From assembly GCA_011042755.1 (NCBI GenBank), contig DRBY01000086.1, positions 1-8,852 of the forward strand: a stretch of DNA of 8,852 nucleotides, given 5' to 3'. The stretch is from Thermoproteota archaeon. GTDB lineage: Archaea; Thermoproteota; Korarchaeia; Korarchaeales; Korarchaeaceae. This document shows, piece by piece, positions 6,195 through 8,852 of the stretch. Under the pieces are notes generated by a model. That model ran no database searches. It saw nothing but the letters and a program-made list of their open reading frames with translations, and was not told where the DNA came from. Positions within the stretch are counted from its first letter, which is position 1; each line of letters opens with the position of its first letter. The position numbers were made by a program, and so were the translations under genes.

Positions 6195-6785
6195 GTGTCT
6201 GAGTGTCGCGATATTTTTGATGTTATGGCTCAGAGGAGGTCTGTCAGGGCCTTCAAACCAGACCCAGTTGATGAGCGGGACCTGAACCTAATACTGGAGG
6301 CGGCCGCCTCGGCGCCTTCCGCTGGCAACCTTCAGGCGTACACCGTGGTCGTCGTAAGGGACCCCGGAGTCAAGAGAGAGCTCGCGAGAGCGTGCTGGGG
6401 CCAAGAGTTCGTGGCAGAGGCTCCCGTCGTTTTGATATTCCTAGCAGATCCCAAGAGGTCTGCTAGAGTCTACGGCAGGAGAGGCGCGAGTCTCTACGCG
6501 ATCCAGGACGCGACTATCGCGTGCACCTTTGCGATGCTCGCGGCGCACGCGCTAGGCTACGGGACCTGCTGGATAGGAGCCTTCAACGACTCGGCAGTTT
6601 TGAGGACAGTTGAGGCGTCAGATTCCGGCCTTGTTCCCGTCGCGGTACTACCCATTGGTCGCCCAGCTGAGAGCCCGCGCACGACGCCTAGGCGAAGGGC
6701 AAAAGAGATTTTCCGAAAGGAGAGCCTGAGAGAGAGCTTCCCATATACTCCCGTGATGCCTGAGCTGAGGAGGCCAGGCATGTAA
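6195..6785 (+). CDS. Nitroreductase-family FMN-dependent oxidoreductase
   Basis: 196 residues, single-domain length for the family. Expected to bind FMN and pass electrons from NAD(P)H to an unknown acceptor. Seen: RRSVRAF at residues 14-20 (FMN phosphate contacts), APSAGNLQAY at 40-49 (flavin-binding loop), FVAEAPVVLIF (72-82), a central helix near 103-120, GYGTCWIGAF (121-130) and VLPIGRPAESP (151-161), all standard positions. The tail after 162 is basic and rich in Arg/Pro. GTG is the first possible start after the aminotransferase TGA, with which it shares frame, and GAGGGGAG (6184-6191) is 3 nt ahead. Nitroreductase homologues have varied roles (quinone, nitro-compound, cofactor and dehalogenation chemistry), and none can be chosen here. 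The pairing with an aminotransferase is suggestive but unproven. Confidence 0.92.
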   Translation: MSECRDIFDVMAQRRSVRAFKPDPVDERDLNLILEAAASAPSAGNLQAYTVVVVRDPGVKRELARACWGQEFVAEAPVVLIFLADPKRSARVYGRRGASLYAIQDATIACTFAMLAAHALGYGTCWIGAFNDSAVLRTVEASDSGLVPVAVLPIGRPAESPRTTPRRRAKEIFRKESLRESFPYTPVMPELRRPGM

Positions 6786-6794
6786 CCGATTACG

Positions 6795-6802
6795 CTTAAA
6801 TC
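6795..6802 (+). promoter_or_regulatory. TATA box for the small membrane protein gene
   Basis: CTTAAATC fits the archaeal TATA consensus well and is centred about 26 nt upstream of ATG 6825, the distance expected for a leaderless transcript. A GGGG/CCCC inverted repeat (6809-6812 with 6821-6824) lies between the box and the start and would be outside a leaderless RNA. Confidence 0.6.
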
Positions 6803-6824
6803 TCTGCCGGGGGAGTGTAGCCCC

Positions 6825-7175
6825 ATGCTGAGGATTGCAGTTCTGGGAGTAGCTGGTCTCCTAGACTTTATCGTAAATGCGATCGTCCTCTGGCTCGCGC
6901 AGAAGTTCGTACTACCGACCGAGAAGGAGAAGGGGATCCTCTCAGTGGCAGCCTTGGCCCTCATAGGAGCAGTTCTAACGATTTTGCTTTCCTTGATACC
7001 ACTAATCGGCCCGCTGATTGCGTTGATAGTATGGATATGGCTCATTAAGTCGTGGTTTGACATAGGCTGGGGTCAGGCGATCCTAATCGCGATAGTGGCT
7101 TTCAGCCTAGGGATAATCGCAAGCCTGATACTGGCCTCGCTGATAGGTCTGCCTCTCCTCTTGCTTCCTAGGTAG
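6825..7175 (+). CDS. Small integral membrane protein, four predicted helices
   Basis: 116 residues, extremely rich in Leu, Ile, Ala and Val. I do not recognise a named family. Seen: hydrophobic segments at about 5-26, 39-58, 60-76 and 84-108. The second and third are split by a PLIGPL turn (59-64). A charged loop TEKEKG lies at 32-37 and a short KSWFDIGWG loop at 75-83. It ends with a proline/arginine tail. No signal peptide, cysteine, histidine cluster or catalytic motif is visible, so a structural or small-transporter-like role is only a guess. It has its own promoter and is followed by a T-rich terminator, so it is probably a single-gene transcript. Hydrophobic codon composition and absence of in-frame stops support a real gene, and similar small multi-helix proteins are common in archaeal genomes. 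Confidence 0.8.
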   Translation: MLRIAVLGVAGLLDFIVNAIVLWLAQKFVLPTEKEKGILSVAALALIGAVLTILLSLIPLIGPLIALIVWIWLIKSWFDIGWGQAILIAIVAFSLGIIASLILASLIGLPLLLLPR

Positions 7176-7191
7176 GAGACCTCTCCTCCCC

Positions 7192-7213
7192 TGTTTTTTG
7201 GTTCTCTTATTCT
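7192..7213 (+). terminator. T-rich archaeal transcription terminator
   Basis: A run of six T (7194-7199) is followed by a second pyrimidine-rich patch (TTCTCTTATTC, 7202-7212), 19-38 nt after the stop of the membrane protein gene. Archaeal RNA polymerase commonly stops at such T-runs without a hairpin. Confidence 0.6.
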
Positions 7214-7267
7214 GCTTCGATCGACCTTTCAATGAAATTGTGCACCAAACCTCGTGGGAAACTCTCG

Positions 7268-7280
7268 ATAAGTGACTTAT
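7268..7280. repeat. 13-bp palindrome, operator-like
   Basis: ATAAGT, a central G, then ACTTAT: a perfect dyad about 160 nt before the surface protein start. The size and A/T content suit a dimeric helix-turn-helix regulator. No binding protein is encoded nearby. Confidence 0.45.
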
Positions 7281-7338
7281 TAGCGTGCGAATAGCTACAA
7301 GCGTCCATGAGAGGCCTGGGAACCTAGGTGTTTGGCCC

Positions 7339-7369
7339 TCTGACTATAACCGTTTTAACGTAGGTCAGA
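7339..7369. promoter_or_regulatory. Possible upstream promoter inside an inverted repeat
   Basis: TCTGAC (7339-7344) and GTCAGA (7364-7369) are exact reverse complements that enclose two TATA-like patches, ACTATAAC (7343-7350) and CGTTTTAACG (7351-7360). Transcription from here would start near 7380 and give a leader of about 55 nt that includes the GGTGAT ribosome-binding site. Confidence 0.4.
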
Positions 7370-7400
7370 CGCTGAAATGATAGGAAATGGAATTAATGTC

Positions 7401-7419
7401 AAGCAAAATGCTTTAATGT
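7401..7419. promoter_or_regulatory. Inverted repeat overlapping a TATA-like box of the surface protein gene
   Basis: AAGCA (7401-7405) and TGCTT (7409-7413) form an exact dyad whose right arm runs into CTTTAATG (7411-7418), a TATA-like box 20-27 nt before ATG 7438. The word TTAATGT occurs at 7393-7399 and again at 7413-7419, exactly 20 nt apart. Confidence 0.4.
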
Positions 7420-7426
7420 ACAGCCG

Positions 7427-7432
7427 GGTGAT
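7427..7432 (+). promoter_or_regulatory. Shine-Dalgarno site of the surface protein gene
   Basis: GGTGAT, complementary to the archaeal 16S 3' end, lies 5 nt before ATG 7438. Together with the in-frame TGA at 7432-7434 it fixes the start. It also implies that transcription begins upstream of about 7425, which favours an upstream promoter over the TATA-like box at 7411. Confidence 0.7.
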
Positions 7433-7437
7433 GAAAT

Positions 7438-8852
7438 ATGGACCGAGCAAGGGTTGTCGCTGCCCTTGTTCTGGGGATACTCGCCGCGGCTCCGAACTTC
7501 ATCCCTTTAACAAACGCTTCGCCGGACGCGCCTCTTTCCGTGTACGTAACTGAGTGGGTAAATGCAACAATAGAGTCCGACGGGCTCAACATAAACTGTG
7601 GAGACTGGAACGTCACTGGAAACATAACCATATACAACTCGAATGGGCTGGGGGAGAGAGTCTTTGATATCTGGATCCCCTTAACGTTCAACACCGCCGA
7701 CTACGACTATGTGGACTCGACGGGCGCTTCTCTGGCTAACTACACGTGGGTTACAGAGAAGCCAGCCTACGCACTCGTGGTCACTGAGGCGGCGCCCAGC
7801 TGGGTGCTGAACACATACCCAGCTACCTACCCAACTCCATCTGTGTGGGTTCACATCACTGAACTCCAAGATGGCGACAGGGTCGTGCTCAAGTACATAG
7901 CCAAGCCCAAGGCGGCGGGGTGCCCGCCGATCCTGCTGGATGAGACAATAATTCCAATCAAGATTGTGGACGGTAAGCAGCAGACCATCAGGATCAACTT
8001 AACCGTGACTAACAACCTGCCGTTTGACATCTACGTGAGACTCAGGAAGGTCCTGCCAGCAGACAACACGCCCGACGATGGCTGGGAGAATGCTGCCAGT
8101 AACCCCATCTTTACCGACGCTGGGACTCCGACTGCTGGATCCTCGGGCCCTTCTCCAGATAGGAAGCAGCTCAACTGGTCTGCGACTGGTGAATGGCCAG
8201 ACGGCTGGTTCACCGTTGCATCGGAGGGAAGCGCGACCCTTGAGAACTTTGAGATTACCGGAACCCCCGACCTCAGCGAGGTGGGCGGCGAGACCACGAA
8301 GGTAACGCTGGGCACGGTCTACCTGAGGTTCAAGTTCGCTCACACCCTGACCGGCATGCAGGTCGGCTACATCTACGCGGCCGGTCAGGCTGACGTGGAG
8401 GTGAAGAAGGAGCAGGGAACCTCTGCAACGAATACATGGGATGAGACCGCCGTGATATACGACACAAGCGGCGTGTTTGACTACGAGATCGTCTATGCGA
8501 GGGTATGGGCCACTGAGACGAACAACCCGGAGGACACCCCGATAGCGGGCTCCGACAACTCGCGGACGTGGAATAGCCCGCCCTTCCCCACTATAGGGCC
8601 CGGAGAGGCTGAGACTTCGTGGTTCTACGGGCCGTTCAACTTCACCTACACGGGCGTCCCGAAGGTCTGGGGCACCTTCAGGTTCAGGATACAGAAGGAC
8701 GAGACCTATGGCTGGTGGAACTACACCAACACAACGGCCGGCGAGGAAGGAGGCTTCTCAAAGTTCATACTGCGCGAAATGATCTGGGTTGTGCGCGGCT
8801 ACCTGGTCAAGGCTAGAAAGGAGATAAGGCCGGGTCCCGTAGACAACATGAC
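7438..8852 (+). CDS. Secreted, probably N-glycosylated surface protein of unknown family (3' end cut off by window)
   Basis: 471 codons open to the right edge, read directly from the sequence. Seen: a basic start (Asp2-Arg3-Ala-Arg5), a hydrophobic core at about 6-18, then a polar segment, fitting a Sec signal peptide with cleavage near residues 18-28. The mature part is rich in Thr, Val, Trp, Tyr, Asn and Gly with few long helices, typical of beta-sandwich extracellular domains. Eleven N-x-S/T sequons occur: N26, N42, N58, N62, N101, N187, N246, N401, N428, N431 and N470. Only two cysteines are visible (C54, C162), which could form a disulfide. No protease, sugar-hydrolase or S-layer-homology motif was recognised, and no anchor can be seen because the C-terminus is missing. 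A basic amphipathic stretch (about 445-463, with WVVRGYLVKARKEI) ends the visible part. It may be an S-layer component, adhesin or binding protein. Confidence 0.85.
   Translation, partial: MDRARVVAALVLGILAAAPNFIPLTNASPDAPLSVYVTEWVNATIESDGLNINCGDWNVTGNITIYNSNGLGERVFDIWIPLTFNTADYDYVDSTGASLANYTWVTEKPAYALVVTEAAPSWVLNTYPATYPTPSVWVHITELQDGDRVVLKYIAKPKAAGCPPILLDETIIPIKIVDGKQQTIRINLTVTNNLPFDIYVRLRKVLPADNTPDDGWENAASNPIFTDAGTPTAGSSGPSPDRKQLNWSATGEWPDGWFTVASEGSATLENFEITGTPDLSEVGGETTKVTLGTVYLRFKFAHTLTGMQVGYIYAAGQADVEVKKEQGTSATNTWDETAVIYDTSGVFDYEIVYARVWATETNNPEDTPIAGSDNSRTWNSPPFPTIGPGEAETSWFYGPFNFTYTGVPKVWGTFRFRIQKDETYGWWNYTNTTAGEEGGFSKFILREMIWVVRGYLVKARKEIRPGPVDNM

Larger units (their letters stand above)
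7214..7437. other. Non-coding intergenic region with several short inverted and direct repeats
   Basis: No ORF of credible length on either strand and no tRNA fold. It contains a 13-bp palindrome at 7268-7280, a bulged stem at 7309-7340 (GAGAGGCC with GGCCCTC, one unpaired A), the palindrome ACCTAGGT at 7322-7329, an inverted repeat TCTGAC/GTCAGA at 7339-7369, and repeats next to the surface gene start. It is more A/T-rich than its surroundings, as expected for a regulatory region. Confidence 0.6.

Noticed and set aside
6557..7063. 168-residue minus-strand ORF spanning the nitroreductase end and the membrane protein
   Set aside because: It crosses two supported genes and the promoter between them and shows no domain.
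7428..7434. Possible C box (GTGATGA) of a C/D box guide RNA
   Set aside because: It coincides with the Shine-Dalgarno of the surface gene, and no properly placed D/C'/D' boxes follow.
7413..8343. Minus-strand ORFs opposite the surface protein gene (7413-7694, 7681-7869, 7999-8343)
   Set aside because: The plus-strand frame is open for 471 codons with a signal peptide and ribosome-binding site, so these are shadows.
1..8852. CRISPR array, transposon ends, att sites or tRNA genes
   Set aside because: No regularly spaced repeat, no long terminal inverted repeats, no cloverleaf and no recombinase gene were found on reading both strands.

Overview
The window looks like chromosomal DNA of a thermophilic archaeon, probably of the TACK group (crenarchaeote-like). 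The signs are an archaeal Sec61-beta gene, an archaeal-type zinc-binding glycyl-tRNA synthetase, heavy AGG/AGA arginine and ATA isoleucine use, several TTG and GTG starts, and TATA-like boxes about 22-27 nt ahead of starts. The species cannot be named from the sequence alone. Genes are densely packed, and no CRISPR array, tRNA, rRNA, insertion sequence or integrase was seen.

Layout. Positions 1-836 hold the minus-strand gene of a metallo-beta-lactamase/beta-CASP nuclease, cut off by the left edge. Divergent promoters at 837-942 separate it from a tight plus-strand cluster: Sec61-beta (943-1110), a MazG-type pyrophosphohydrolase (1124-1450), a purine-type phosphoribosyltransferase (1431-2024) and glycyl-tRNA synthetase (1985-3526). 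The last three genes overlap by 20 and 40 nt. Next is a 487-residue alpha-helical repeat protein of unknown function (3587-5050). Two small inverted repeats lie between it and an aminotransferase/nitroreductase pair (5076-6185, 6195-6785). A small four-helix membrane protein (6825-7175) has its own promoter and is followed by a T-rich terminator. A 262-nt non-coding stretch rich in short inverted repeats precedes the 5' part of a secreted, sequon-rich surface protein (7438 to the right edge, incomplete).

How the genes fit together. The Sec61-beta/MazG/phosphoribosyltransferase/GlyRS cluster joins membrane protein export, nucleotide-pool cleaning, purine salvage and translation. This is an ordinary growth-linked archaeal housekeeping operon. 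Co-transcription is inferred from overlap and spacing. The aminotransferase and nitroreductase are probably translated from one mRNA, but their substrates are unknown. Initiation follows a pattern: genes inside operons carry Shine-Dalgarno motifs (GGAGGTG, GGGTGG, GGGGAG), while likely first genes have a TATA-like box at a distance that predicts leaderless mRNA.

No clear defence system or mobile element is visible. The parts least explained by known families are the helical-repeat protein at 3587-5050, the surface protein at 7438-8852 with its upstream repeat cluster, and the inverted repeats at 5031-5071.
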